This document shows positions 45,145-53,321 of a stretch of DNA of 64,000 nt, one piece after another. Position 1 is the stretch's first letter. Each line of letters starts with the position of its first letter. The stretch is from Anaeroplasma sp902783745 (GTDB taxonomy: Bacteria > Bacillota_I > Bacilli_A > Acholeplasmatales > Anaeroplasmataceae). The notes beneath the pieces were generated by a model, which was given only the letters and a program-made list of their open reading frames with translations, had not been told where the DNA came from and did no database searches. Location of the stretch: assembly GCA_946617655.1 (NCBI GenBank), contig CAMOKL010000004.1, forward strand, positions 1 to 64,000, written 5' to 3'. A program made the translations under genes and the position numbers.

Positions 45145-46365
45145 TTACTTATCTGAAAGACAAGCAATTCCTGGTAAAGTCTTTCCTTCAAGATATTCTA
45201 ATGAAGCTCCACCACCAGTTGAAATATGAGATACCTTAGATGCATAACCTAATTGTTCAGCTGCTGCTGCAGAGTCACCACCACCAATAATAGTAGATGC
45301 TCCTTCCTTAGTTAAACCTGCAAGTAAATCACAAACACCAATTGTACCAGCTGCATAATTCTTCATTTCGAATACACCCATAGGTCCATTCCATACAACT
45401 GTCTTAGCGCCCTTTAATTCCTTAGCAAATAATTCTAATGTCTTAGGTCCGATATCTAAGCCCATATCATCTTGATTGAAGTTGTCTACTGACTTTGCAG
45501 TACCCTTAGTATCTTCAAACTTTGTATTAACTACTGCATCAACTGGTAATATAATCTTACCATTAGCCTTTGCAAGTAAGTTCTTTGCTAAATCAACAAA
45601 TTCTTGATCTTCACAACGAGATGCACCAATGTTCTTACCTTCACTCTTTAAGAATGTGAACATCATTGCACCACCAACTAAAACCTTATCAGCCTTAGAA
45701 ATTAATGCTTCAATTACACCGATCTTATCTGAAACCTTAGAACCACCTAAAATTGCAACATATGGTCTTTTTGGTTCATCAACAGCTCCACCAATGAACT
45801 TAATTTCCTTTTCTAGTAAGAAACCAGCTGCAGTTTGCTTTGAGTTTGCTGCAATACCAACATTAGATGCTGCTGCTCTATGTGCTGTACCGAACGCATC
45901 ATTAACGAAGATTCCATCTCCTAAAGATGCCCAATACTTTCCTAATTCTGCATCATTTTTAGATTCCTTCTTTACTTCCTTACCAGAAGCTAAATCGAAA
46001 TCTTCATAACGAGTGTTTTGGAACATTAAGATTTCGCCATCTTTTAAAGATGCTGCTGCATCTTCTAATTCCTTACCTCTTGTTTGATTAACAAACTTAA
46101 CTGGCTTACCAATTAATTCAGCTAATCTTACTGATACTGGTTTAATATCATTTTTTGCAAAATCATCAGCACTCTTAATTCTTCCTAAATGTGAAAATAC
46201 GATAGCCTTTCCACCATTATCAATTACATACTTAATTGTAGGTAATGCTGCTTTAATACGAGTTTCATCAGTAATCTTACCATCCTTCATAGGAACGTTG
46301 AAATCAACACGAATTAAAACCTTCTTACCTTTAACATTTAAATCATTTAAAGCTAACTTTGCCAT
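45145..46365 (-). CDS. pgk: Phosphoglycerate kinase
   Basis: Glycolytic kinase making ATP from 1,3-bisphosphoglycerate. RVDFNVP near residue 20, FSHLGR, GGSKVSDKI and the C-terminal GGGDSAAAAEQLG nucleotide loop are in place (406 aa). It is first in the operon with ptsH and tpiA. Confidence 0.97.
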   Translation of the reverse strand: MAKLALNDLNVKGKKVLIRVDFNVPMKDGKITDETRIKAALPTIKYVIDNGGKAIVFSHLGRIKSADDFAKNDIKPVSVRLAELIGKPVKFVNQTRGKELEDAAASLKDGEILMFQNTRYEDFDLASGKEVKKESKNDAELGKYWASLGDGIFVNDAFGTAHRAAASNVGIAANSKQTAAGFLLEKEIKFIGGAVDEPKRPYVAILGGSKVSDKIGVIEALISKADKVLVGGAMMFTFLKSEGKNIGASRCEDQEFVDLAKNLLAKANGKIILPVDAVVNTKFEDTKGTAKSVDNFNQDDMGLDIGPKTLELFAKELKGAKTVVWNGPMGVFEMKNYAAGTIGVCDLLAGLTKEGASTIIGGGDSAAAAEQLGYASKVSHISTGGGASLEYLEGKTLPGIACLSDK

Positions 46366-46407
46366 TTAAAATCCCTCCTGAATGACCTTATTCATTTTAT
46401 CATTATG

Positions 46408-46437
46408 ATTATAGCACAAAACTTCAAAAATATACAA
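46408..46437 (-). promoter_or_regulatory. Promoter of the pgk operon
   Basis: Extended -10 TGCTATAAT (TATAAT 46408-46413, minus strand) with TTGTAT 18 bases upstream (46432-46437). Confidence 0.55.
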
Positions 46438-46575
46438 GCGTACAAATGGATTTATATGTATTTATGGCGATTTTAACGTTTACATTTTTATGGAAATGTT
46501 TTCTTTTTAAACTAATAAATATTATTAGTATTGAAAAATCGAGTAGAGTAGAAAAAATATTTTTATCATATAAAA
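46438..46575. other. Intergenic stretch left of the toxin-antitoxin island
   Basis: I see no gene or hairpin here. It separates the pgk promoter from the 39-bp repeat that opens the toxin-antitoxin cluster. Confidence 0.4.
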
Positions 46576-46614
46576 CAAATCAACTTGTTGCTTTTTCCAT
46601 TATATAAAAAAGAG
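46576..46614. repeat. 39-bp direct repeat, left copy, bracketing the toxin-antitoxin cluster
   Basis: CAAATCAACTT.TTGCTTT....TATATAAAAAAGAG matches 53230-53268 at 34 of 39 positions in the same orientation. The two copies bracket 6.6 kb that hold both AbiE pairs, the Phd/RelE pair and the XRE-DUF3990/GNAT pair. The right copy includes the -35 of the abiE promoter and the T run of the guaB terminator; the left copy may be a remnant of the same arrangement. Confidence 0.6.
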
Positions 46615-46647
46615 TACCAATACGAAATTATATCTTTGTGGCACTCT
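46605..46647 (-). terminator. Terminator downstream of the second abiE pair
   Basis: AGAGTGCCA/TGGTACTCT (one wobble) with a 19-base loop is followed on the minus strand by six T. It lies about 110 bases past the abiEii gene. Confidence 0.65.
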
Positions 46648-46759
46648 CAAGTTTATTTAATTATTTATTTGCTTAATAACAATCACCTAAAGTGATGAAA
46701 GTTATATGAGCTATTTGATTACTTTTATTTTACTATCTACAAATTTAAAGTAAATATTA

Positions 46760-47646
46760 TTATTTGAATTTTTCAATAATATCAGTTAAAGAATCTTTTA
46801 CAGTCTTATAATCTACTATTTCAAATAATAAGTTACATGTAATATCTTCATAATCAGATTTATAATAATCTTTTTCTACTATTTCCTTTAACACTTCAGC
46901 TAATGAAATATTGTCCATAGCTGATAAACATTTTTCATGAGTCTTTCTTTCGTTTTTAACATCATTAAAAAGTTCATAAAAATTATTATCAAAAATAATA
47001 TTATTCTTTATTTTATATAAATCATATAAATGTCTAGAATGTTCTGATTTTTCATTTACAAGATAATAATCGGCTATAGCAAATAATTTATCAATAAATG
47101 TTCTTTCTAATGATTGAACTCTAATTTTAAAAGGGGCAAGGTTACATTCGGCAATAATTTTATCATAGCCTCTTAATTTCATATATTCATAAATATATGA
47201 TGAAACTTCTTTTTCTACGCATGGAAATGATCTAATAAAAACTGCTGTCTCAATTATTAAATTTGATTTTAAACTATCACTTTTAAATACCGAATTATAA
47301 TCAATTATAAATCTATTAAAATCTCTTCTACTTCTTATATTATCAGAATTTAATAATTCAAAGTTTAATTCAGTAATTGAGTCTTTAATTGAATTACATA
47401 ATTTTTTTCTTTCTGAATCAGTAGGGTGTTTCATAGTTTCAATATTTAAATCAATATCTTCAGAAAATCTTTCAATTAAATGGTAACATTTAGAAAGTGA
47501 TGTTCCACCTTTAAATATCATATTATCAATTCTTTTTGATAACTCTTTTAGCATTATTGTTACATAATAATCTTTTTCACATCTATATTATAATAATTTG
47601 CTGTTTGAATAATTATTTCTTCAAATGATTTTCTATCATTATGCAA
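46760..47646 (-). pseudogene. abiEii: AbiEii-type nucleotidyltransferase toxin gene with a 5' frameshift
   Basis: The toxin of an AbiE type IV pair; such enzymes add nucleotides to tRNA. The conserved core MIFKGGTSLSKCYHLIERFS EDIDL is intact from the internal ATG at 47554. Upstream, a frame from TTG 47646 encodes NDRKSFEEIIIQTANYYNID and is broken at five A (47573-47577). One added A gives VKKDYYVTIMLKEL and a 296-codon gene. The predicted start overlaps the antitoxin gene by eight bases. The product as it stands lacks about the first 30 residues, so it may be inactive or only partly active. Confidence 0.75.
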
Positions 47647-48247
47647 TATCATAAATAATCTCACTTTCAACTAAATTTCTCATAACCTTATCAGGGAAAA
47701 AAGGTGAATATTTTGTAATTTCTTTTCTATTGATGCCTTTTTCTTTGATATACTTAATAATTAATTCTTTTCTTTCAGCATTAAAATAATCAATTGAAAA
47801 AGAATTCATTAATTCTAAAAAAGATAAAACATAAATATTATCATTTGTAATATTAACTCTACTTTTTCTTAATATCACTTTTAAATTATTAATTGTAATT
47901 TCCCTTACTCTACTCTTTTCATTATTTGTATATATTTCTATAACATTAGGCATTTGTGTAGTTATACCAACCTTATTAGCAAAAGATAAGCCAGAATAAT
48001 ATCCAGAATTATTAGATAAATATTTCTTTTCTATTATCTTTTGAGGATTTAATGAACTATTACCAAAAATAGTTTTTTCAGGGATATAATATATACCTCT
48101 TTCATATCTAATAATAAAATTAGAATTGACAAGTTTATTTAATTCTTTTTTTATCCACGGTAATGAATAATTATTAAATTTTATTTCTTCAAATGAAAAT
48201 GGATTACTATACCCATATTTGTTTATTAACGCATCATAAAGAGTCAT
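47639..48247 (-). CDS. abiEi: AbiEi-type antitoxin/regulator (winged helix)
   Basis: The N-terminal winged-helix part (LPWIKKELNKLVNSNFIIRY and RGIYYIPEKTIFG) is that of AbiEi/DUF6088 regulators; the rest is the antitoxin domain. It should bind its own promoter and counteract AbiEii. AGGAGG precedes the ATG. It is intact although the toxin gene after it is frameshifted. Confidence 0.8.
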   Translation of the reverse strand: MTLYDALINKYGYSNPFSFEEIKFNNYSLPWIKKELNKLVNSNFIIRYERGIYYIPEKTIFGNSSLNPQKIIEKKYLSNNSGYYSGLSFANKVGITTQMPNVIEIYTNNEKSRVREITINNLKVILRKSRVNITNDNIYVLSFLELMNSFSIDYFNAERKELIIKYIKEKGINRKEITKYSPFFPDKVMRNLVESEIIYDIA

Positions 48248-48270
48248 ACTTATACCTCCTATCCAATAAA

Positions 48271-48299
48271 ATTATACTTAGTTTTACATATTATGTCAA
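48271..48299 (-). promoter_or_regulatory. Promoter/operator of the second abiE pair
   Basis: TTGACA (48294-48299) and TATAAT (48271-48276) are 17 bases apart on the minus strand. The spacer holds an imperfect palindrome TTGACAT..ATGTAAA, a likely AbiEi site. Confidence 0.75.
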
Positions 48300-48395
48300 A
48301 CGAAAGATATAATATCATGTTTTATTAAAAAAAGACACCTTTACTTTTTTATGGTTAAAATGCCTGTTTTTTAAGTCATTTATTTGGTAGACTTG

Positions 48396-48464
48396 TCATT
48401 TTTGTGGCTTGCTGACCATCAGAGTGACCGTTTCTACGTGTGTCTTTGAAAACCACAGAAAAGA
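48396..48464 (-). pseudogene. Possible C-terminal remnant of a 23S rRNA uracil methyltransferase
   Basis: The minus-strand frame ends FSKTHVETVTLMVSKPQK then TGA. The HVETV.LM pattern is the usual C-terminus of RlmD/RumA-type methyltransferases. Nothing of the rest of the gene is visible. It may mark an old insertion point; the match is short. Confidence 0.3.
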
Positions 48465-48471
48465 TATCCCA

Positions 48472-48504
48472 TTAAAAAAGAATCAAGTAAAACACCTGAT
48501 TCTT
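48472..48504 (-). terminator. Terminator of the Phd/RelE operon
   Basis: AAGAATCA/TGATTCTT with an 11-base loop is followed by six T on the minus strand and overlaps the relE stop codon. Confidence 0.8.
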
Positions 48505-48801
48505 ATAAAAGTGTATTTTGCTTTGAGTATTTAAATCTTAAAAATATTATCTTATTATCATAAATTTTAAAAACAAGAATATAATTTTTAATTACTGCAT
48601 GTCTAATAGAATCATCTTTAATTAAATAATGTTTACAATTTGGATAAAATAAAGGAAATGTACATATATTATTTATGCAAGCCTCTATGCTATTCATCAG
48701 GTCAATCGCAGCTTTTTATTGCATAATTTATTAGAAATATAGTTTAAAGTATCATCTATATCTTTTATTACTAAGTCAGTTAATTCATAACTATAAATCA
48801 T
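48503..48801 (-). pseudogene. relE: RelE/ParE-type toxin gene with one frameshift
   Basis: The frame from ATG 48801, overlapping the antitoxin gene by 11 bases, encodes MIYSYELTDLVIKDIDDTLN and continues to LCNKK. It fails at five A (48713-48717). One added A restores AAIDLMNSIEACINNICTFP, then IRHAVIKNYILVFKIYD and LRFKYSKQN to 100 codons, a complete RelE/ParE-fold mRNA interferase. The last 64 codons stand alone as an open frame. The antitoxin is intact. Confidence 0.8.
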
Positions 48802-49048
48802 ATTTCTTCTTTAACTCTTCAATGGCAGAAGGTTCATTTTTAATTTTACCATCATTGACATTTTGAAGTCCTTCAATTATAGCTTCATACATTTCAATTT
48901 TTTCTAATTTTTCTTCATATGTTTTAATACTCATTATAACCATATCACCATAACCATTTTTAGTTATAAATATAGGTTCATTAGTCTCATTACATAAATC
49001 AGATATTTTATTAGTATCCCTTAAATCCTTAATAGGTAATATTCGCAT
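48791..49048 (-). CDS. Phd/YefM-family antitoxin
   Basis: An 85-residue antitoxin: the N-terminal DNA-binding half (MRILPIKDLRDTNKISDLCN, then EPIFITKNGYGDMVIMS) is typical of Phd/YefM, and the C-terminal helix would wrap the RelE toxin. AGGTG lies before the ATG. It probably represses its operon through the repeats at 49068-49100. Confidence 0.85.
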   Translation of the reverse strand: MRILPIKDLRDTNKISDLCNETNEPIFITKNGYGDMVIMSIKTYEEKLEKIEMYEAIIEGLQNVNDGKIKNEPSAIEELKKKYDL

Positions 49049-49067
49049 AAAAGCACCTACTTTCTAA

Positions 49068-49100
49068 CATAATTGCAGCATAATTATGACATAACTACAA
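49068..49100 (-). promoter_or_regulatory. Candidate Phd operator: three 11-bp periodic CATAA repeats
   Basis: CATAATTGCAG, CATAATTATGA and CATAACTACAA follow one another at exact 11-base spacing, about 20 bases before the antitoxin start. One-turn periodic sites suit cooperative binding of Phd/YefM dimers. The promoter hexamers are not clear. Confidence 0.5.
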
Positions 49101-49347
49101 CAGTTATTTTATGTTTATAATTTAAAACCTATGGGTGAAAGAATTACTTTCTATCATTCCAAGTATCACTTTTCAAAAGTTTTAACGATAAAATTAATAA
49201 ATTCCTTAGTTCGACTTGTTTTAATAATATTCGTAGAATAATAATATCAAGACGATTTCAACAGACCGTCTCAACATAGGTGCAGTTATAATAAATGCTG
49301 ATATACCCTCATTTTTTAGAGTGTTCGACTGTTTATATGCTGATACT
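49101..49347. other. Non-coding stretch between toxin-antitoxin pairs
   Basis: I see no gene. A weak stem (AGACG/CGTCT near 49251-49279) and the duplicated word TGCTGATA (around 49300 and 49340) are the only structure. It may be remnant sequence. Confidence 0.4.
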
Positions 49348-50388
49348 TTATTTTACTAATTCAACATAACCTAAATATTTCTCTCCACCATGTCCAATAA
49401 GCTCTTTATTTGGGTTTTTAAACCCTAATTCATATAGAGCATTTTCTCTTTCGATATCGTCCTCAAATAATTTTGTGACTATCTTATCACAATTAAATAA
49501 AGTAAATGATGATGGAATTATTAATTTTAAAATACTATAGATAAATTCTTTTTTCTCATAGTCACTTCTCAAATCTAATCTAAGCAATGAACAATTAGTG
49601 AAATAATCATTTGAGTCACGATGAAATTGCTCAATGGTACCTATAATAGAATTATTACATTTATCTAGTATTGCCCACCTTACAAAATATCTATTTTTAT
49701 AAGAATATTCCCAAAAATCGATTGCTTCTTTCATACGCTTAATTGTACTGTAATAAAAATTATCTCCATTACAATTATCACTATTGAAAAAAGGAACTGA
49801 TTTCTCATCAGAATATATTTGTAATAGATCTTTAGCATCACTTTCTTCGATTTTTCTTAAAAGAAATCTTTCATTTCCGAAAACTGGAAATTTTTGATAT
49901 GGATCATCAACATTTCTTATTACTCTAAGAATATCTACTCCTCTTCTCAAAATATCTTCTTCTTTAAAAGAAATCTTTTTCGCTTCTAGTAATCTTTCAA
50001 TAGCTTGAGAAACATCTAAAGAATGATATGAAATAAATGTAGATGCAACATATTTTAAAGGCAAGTATTTATATGCTTGCTTTGAAGAAACATCATATGT
50101 ATAGCAAAAATATCTATATAAATAACCAACCCAATACATTATATCCTTATTGTATTTTAAAGACCCATATGTAGTTTTACCATATTGTAAATCTAAGTCA
50201 GCAAATATATCATTAATTGTCTTACTATCATCTAAAAAAGCTTTACTATCTAATTCAATAGCGATCTTTGAATTCATAAATCTTCTAACAAACACCTCAG
50301 AACTCATATCTTGAGTAAAAACTGATTTTTCAAACAATTCTGCTTGAATATCACATAATCTTTTCCCATCCCTATCAATTTTAATCAT
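49348..50388 (-). CDS. GNAT-domain protein paired with XRE-DUF3990
   Basis: Residues 1-160 match an uncharacterised domain that I know from neighbours of DUF3990/DUF3791 genes (SSEVFVRRFMNSKIAIELDS, KDIMYWVGYLYRYFCYTYDV). Residues 170-346 look like a GNAT acetyltransferase (NERFLLRKIEESDAKDLLQI, GTIEQFHRDSND). The start overlaps the XRE-DUF3990 gene by four bases (ATGA), so the two are co-translated. It is probably the antitoxin or partner of that ADP-ribosyltransferase-like protein; this is inference. Confidence 0.65.
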   Translation of the reverse strand: MIKIDRDGKRLCDIQAELFEKSVFTQDMSSEVFVRRFMNSKIAIELDSKAFLDDSKTINDIFADLDLQYGKTTYGSLKYNKDIMYWVGYLYRYFCYTYDVSSKQAYKYLPLKYVASTFISYHSLDVSQAIERLLEAKKISFKEEDILRRGVDILRVIRNVDDPYQKFPVFGNERFLLRKIEESDAKDLLQIYSDEKSVPFFNSDNCNGDNFYYSTIKRMKEAIDFWEYSYKNRYFVRWAILDKCNNSIIGTIEQFHRDSNDYFTNCSLLRLDLRSDYEKKEFIYSILKLIIPSSFTLFNCDKIVTKLFEDDIERENALYELGFKNPNKELIGHGGEKYLGYVELVK

Positions 50389-51236
50389 GCTAATATCTCC
50401 TCTATGTACTTACCTTGATTTTTATATTTAATCATAGCAAGTTTTACTTTATTATCGCCATCATTAATATCTGACTGTTTTATATTTTGGTAATATTCCC
50501 TTTCTGCATTAGAAAGATAGCACCTCTCAATTATTTCTAGATTTGATGTTGCTTTTTCAGTCAAAAAAACAAATTGTTTACCTAGATTTGTAGCTGCTAA
50601 GCAATGTTTGCATTGCTCATCAGTTATTAATCCATCGATAAATTGCTCAATTATACGATACATTCTATTATCTGCTATTGGAGCATAAATATAGTCAGCC
50701 TTTTTAACCTTATCAATTATTTTCTTTATAAGCGGATGCTCTTTATATGAATCAAGTGTTCCTCGATAATATGCTATAGCTAACATCCATTCCTGATTCA
50801 CATCAAAATTTACTTTTTTTAAATCTTTATCATTAAATTTAATCATATAAATACATGATGAAGGAAATCTTGAAACAAAGGAAGATGCTTGTTCACTTGT
50901 CTCTCCACAATAGAATCCTCTACCAAAATCATTATTTTCTCTGCCACAAAATGGTGAAATAGTACCTTCTATTGTAGTTCTTGCACCATGAAATATGATT
51001 TTTTCATTTGAAATTTCTTCCTTATACAACATTTCTTTTATGGTATTAAGTTTTATTCCTTTTTTATATGCTAAATCATATATTTTTTCTATTGTATTAT
51101 CAGATGGATAGTTTTCACCATTTTCTATTCTAATTATTGTTCTTTTTTGAACACTGATACTGTTAGCAATGTCCTCTTGTGACATATCTAGCATCTCACG
51201 TATAAACTTTAAATCCTCGTTTATTCTATAATTCAT
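50385..51236 (-). CDS. XRE-HTH protein with a DUF3990 (ADP-ribosyltransferase-like) domain
   Basis: Residues 1-65 are a Cro/C1-type HTH (LDMSQEDIANSISVQKRTII). From about residue 78 a DUF3990 domain follows (IFHGARTTIEG, then NDFGRGFYCGETSEQASSF), a fold related to ADP-ribosyltransferases. A toxin with its own DNA-binding domain could autoregulate. The ATG at 51236 is nine bases from GGAG, while the ATG at 51245 touches it. It is intact, unlike the other toxins nearby. The target is unknown. Confidence 0.75.
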   Translation of the reverse strand: MNYRINEDLKFIREMLDMSQEDIANSISVQKRTIIRIENGENYPSDNTIEKIYDLAYKKGIKLNTIKEMLYKEEISNEKIIFHGARTTIEGTISPFCGRENNDFGRGFYCGETSEQASSFVSRFPSSCIYMIKFNDKDLKKVNFDVNQEWMLAIAYYRGTLDSYKEHPLIKKIIDKVKKADYIYAPIADNRMYRIIEQFIDGLITDEQCKHCLAATNLGKQFVFLTEKATSNLEIIERCYLSNAEREYYQNIKQSDINDGDNKVKLAMIKYKNQGKYIEEILA

Positions 51237-51259
51237 ACTATTCATCTCCTATCAACTAT

Positions 51260-51323
51260 ATTGTAACACATGTCACCAACAAGTTCAATAATTATTACTG
51301 GTGCTATATGTCACCAACAAGTT
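51260..51323 (-). promoter_or_regulatory. Promoter and direct-repeat operator of the XRE-DUF3990 operon
   Basis: TTGAAC (51283-51288) and TACAAT (51260-51265) are 17 bases apart on the minus strand. The 16-mer AACTTGTTGGTGACAT occurs twice, 38 bases apart (51270-51285 and 51308-51323); one copy fills the spacer. These are likely sites for the XRE domain. Confidence 0.7.
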
Positions 51324-51464
51324 TAAAGGTTACAAAAAAAAGATTTATCAGAAAAACTCTTAAAATCCTTTATTATGTTTATAAACACATTATCCTTGTC
51401 TCAATAAAAACAAATGTTTAGTGCTGACAAATGACTAAAATATGTTTCCTAAAACATCTCGTTT

Positions 51465-51551
51465 TTACGTTACACATTTATCTTCCTTGTGTAGAAATAG
51501 ATAAAGTTCTAGTATTTGATTCAAATCTTCTTTTAACGGTTCTCTAACCAT
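51465..51551 (-). pseudogene. N-terminal fragment of a GNAT acetyltransferase
   Basis: ATG 51551 with GAGG upstream opens MVREPLKEDLNQILELYLFL and stops after 28 codons. This is the usual start of small GNAT enzymes. No continuation is seen in any frame downstream, so it is a remnant. Confidence 0.45.
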
Positions 51552-51582
51552 TTATTATTTTCCTCATTTATCTTATCATTTA

Positions 51583-52584
51583 TTATTTCAAATTATTAAT
51601 TTCATTTTCTAATTTTTTTATATAAGTTAACAAATCATCAAAGCTATTAATTAAATCGTCATTAATCATTTCTTTCATATTAGAAAAATCAACTCTTAAT
51701 TCTTTAATACGTTCTTCGCTTGGAACTAATATGAATGATCCTGGTAATGCTAGGTCATAATTAGCCCAACTTGATGGATAAAACTTCTTTTTGAATTCTC
51801 TTACTTCTGTTAATAGTTCAAGATTATTATATGCAATATTCTTATATTTAGTTAATGATAATCTATATACATCATAATAATGCCTTGAATATCTTGATGG
51901 CATTTTTCTATCTACTGGTCTATGTGCCTCTTGATTAAGTATCAAGATTTTCTCCCAAAATGTTCTTTCAGGAGATACTGTTTTAATTATTGTTTCATTA
52001 TTATCCATTATTTTTAAATTTAATTTAGAAATTAATGGTGATATTGTAACATCTTCTGTTGGAGTAAGTGCGGCAAGAGGTCCTATTTCCAATCTAACAT
52101 ATTTCAAAATACCAGCATCATCATTATATAATCTTGGATAATTAAAATTTTAAACTTGTTGATCTTTTGCATCAATTTGAAAATCTGCTTTTTGGCCTAA
52201 AAAGCCATTAAAATCTTTTGTTATTTCAGGTAATAGTTTTTCTTTAATAAAATTTGCTGCTAATAGATTAATATTTTTATTATAAATATCTTGTTGCCTC
52301 TTGCTCCTTTCTTTATTTGGATCATCATCAGTTAATAAATCCCATCTCAATATTAAGTCTATATCTTCAGAAAAACGTTCAATGATATTAAAGCATTTAG
52401 ATAGGCTTGTTCCACCTTTGAAAATAAAATAATCTTTATATTTACATCTATGAAATAAATAATCTAAGATTAATGTTACCCAAAAATCTTTTTCTACAAT
52501 AGCCTTACTAACACCATTTTCAAAAGCATATTTTGTGAAAACAATATCTCTATCATTATTACTTAACTTTGCAATATTATACAT
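51583..52584 (-). pseudogene. abiEii: AbiEii-type nucleotidyltransferase toxin gene with an in-frame stop
   Basis: From ATG 52584 (AAGGAG upstream) the product shows SKAIVEKDFWVTLILDYLF and FIFKGGTSLSKCFNIIERFS EDIDL, the AbiEii active-site region. A TAA at 52150-52152 stops it after 144 codons. The same frame then continues without shift (NFNYPRLYNDDAGILKYVRL) for 188 more codons to the family's normal end. The full gene would be 333 codons. A single nonsense change therefore splits it; the N-terminal piece retains the nucleotidyltransferase motif. Read-through cannot be excluded. Confidence 0.85.
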
Positions 52585-52594
52585 ATTTTTCTCC

Positions 52595-53185
52595 TTATAC
52601 AGACTTTAAAATATCATGAATCCATGATGTAATCTTATAATTCTTTGTCTTTAGATTGTTTTTGTCAATATCATCTAAAAAACAACTTATTTTTTTAATT
52701 ACATTCTCATCAATATTATTTTTACCAATTGTTTTTAAAGCTTGAATACATATTAATATTTTATAAGATAAATCATTTATTTCTCTTGATGTTGAATGCT
52801 TAAAATATATTGTGTTATTACCAACTTCATATTCATTGTATGCACCATTTGTTATGTAAACATATTTTATTGGAACTTGGGTTGATAATCCAATTAAATT
52901 TAATGCATAATTACCTGATGGAATAATAATTAAATTATATTGTCTTGCTATTGCCTTAGCTATTTCGTTAATACTTGGTGCTTCTTCGATGCCTAATAAT
53001 TCATTATATTTAGGAATATAGTATATTCCTCTTCTAGCTCTTTTAATAATTCCCTTATCATCCAATGTTTCTAATGTTTTACTAATCATTTTATAATTAT
53101 CTATATCAGAAAAATCAGATGAAGTAAAAGCACCATACTTTTCACTATTTATTCGTTCTAAAATTCGTTCACTAGTATTGGACAT
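52595..53185 (-). CDS. abiEi: AbiEi-type antitoxin/regulator
   Basis: Winged-helix N-terminus (MISKTLETLDDKGIIKRARR then GIYYIPKYNELLGIEEAPS) and the AbiEi antitoxin domain (IIPSGNYALNLIGLSTQVP). It is co-transcribed with the broken abiEii, whose start lies 10 bases after its stop. The ATG at 53185 is chosen because AAAGGTGAT lies seven bases upstream. It should bind the inverted repeat over its promoter. Confidence 0.85.
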   Translation of the reverse strand: MSNTSERILERINSEKYGAFTSSDFSDIDNYKMISKTLETLDDKGIIKRARRGIYYIPKYNELLGIEEAPSINEIAKAIARQYNLIIIPSGNYALNLIGLSTQVPIKYVYITNGAYNEYEVGNNTIYFKHSTSREINDLSYKILICIQALKTIGKNNIDENVIKKISCFLDDIDKNNLKTKNYKITSWIHDILKSV

Positions 53186-53197
53186 TGTTACCATCAC

Positions 53198-53237
53198 CTT
53201 TCGCAAATATTATACAACTTTTGCGAAAGCAAATCAA
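53198..53237 (-). promoter_or_regulatory. Promoter with a 10-bp inverted-repeat operator for AbiEi
   Basis: TTGATT (53232-53237) and TATAAT (53209-53214) are 17 bases apart. A perfect inverted repeat CTTTCGCAAA/TTTGCGAAAG (53198-53207, 53220-53229) flanks the -10. AbiEi proteins repress their operon by binding inverted repeats, which fits. Confidence 0.82.
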
Positions 53238-53268
53238 CTTATTGCTTTCATCTTTATATAAAAAAGAG
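53230..53268. repeat. 39-bp direct repeat, right copy
   Basis: Matches 46576-46614 at 34 of 39 positions, same orientation. It overlaps the abiE -35 box and the T run of the guaB terminator. Confidence 0.6.
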
Positions 53269-53294
53269 ATTGGAAGCATTACTGCAACCAATCT
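53261..53294 (-). terminator. Terminator of guaB
   Basis: AGATTGG/CCAATCT with a 14-base loop is followed by CTTTTTT on the minus strand, about 28 bases after the guaB stop. Confidence 0.75.
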
Positions 53295-53321
53295 TTCATT
53301 TATTATAAATTTACGAATGGA

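Noticed and set aside
38642..48717. Programmed -1 ribosomal frameshifting to explain the three toxin frameshifts
   Set aside because: The sites read GGTAAAAAG, GTGAAAAAG and AATAAAAAG; none has the X XXY YYZ heptamer (the base before the A run is T or G), and I see no stimulating structure. Slippage on five A should be inefficient. It is kept only as a remote alternative.
31628..50388. Mollicute genetic code 4 (TGA as Trp)
   Set aside because: TGA serves as stop in ATGA overlaps (panG/panB, DUF3990/GNAT), and genes have sensible lengths with the standard code.
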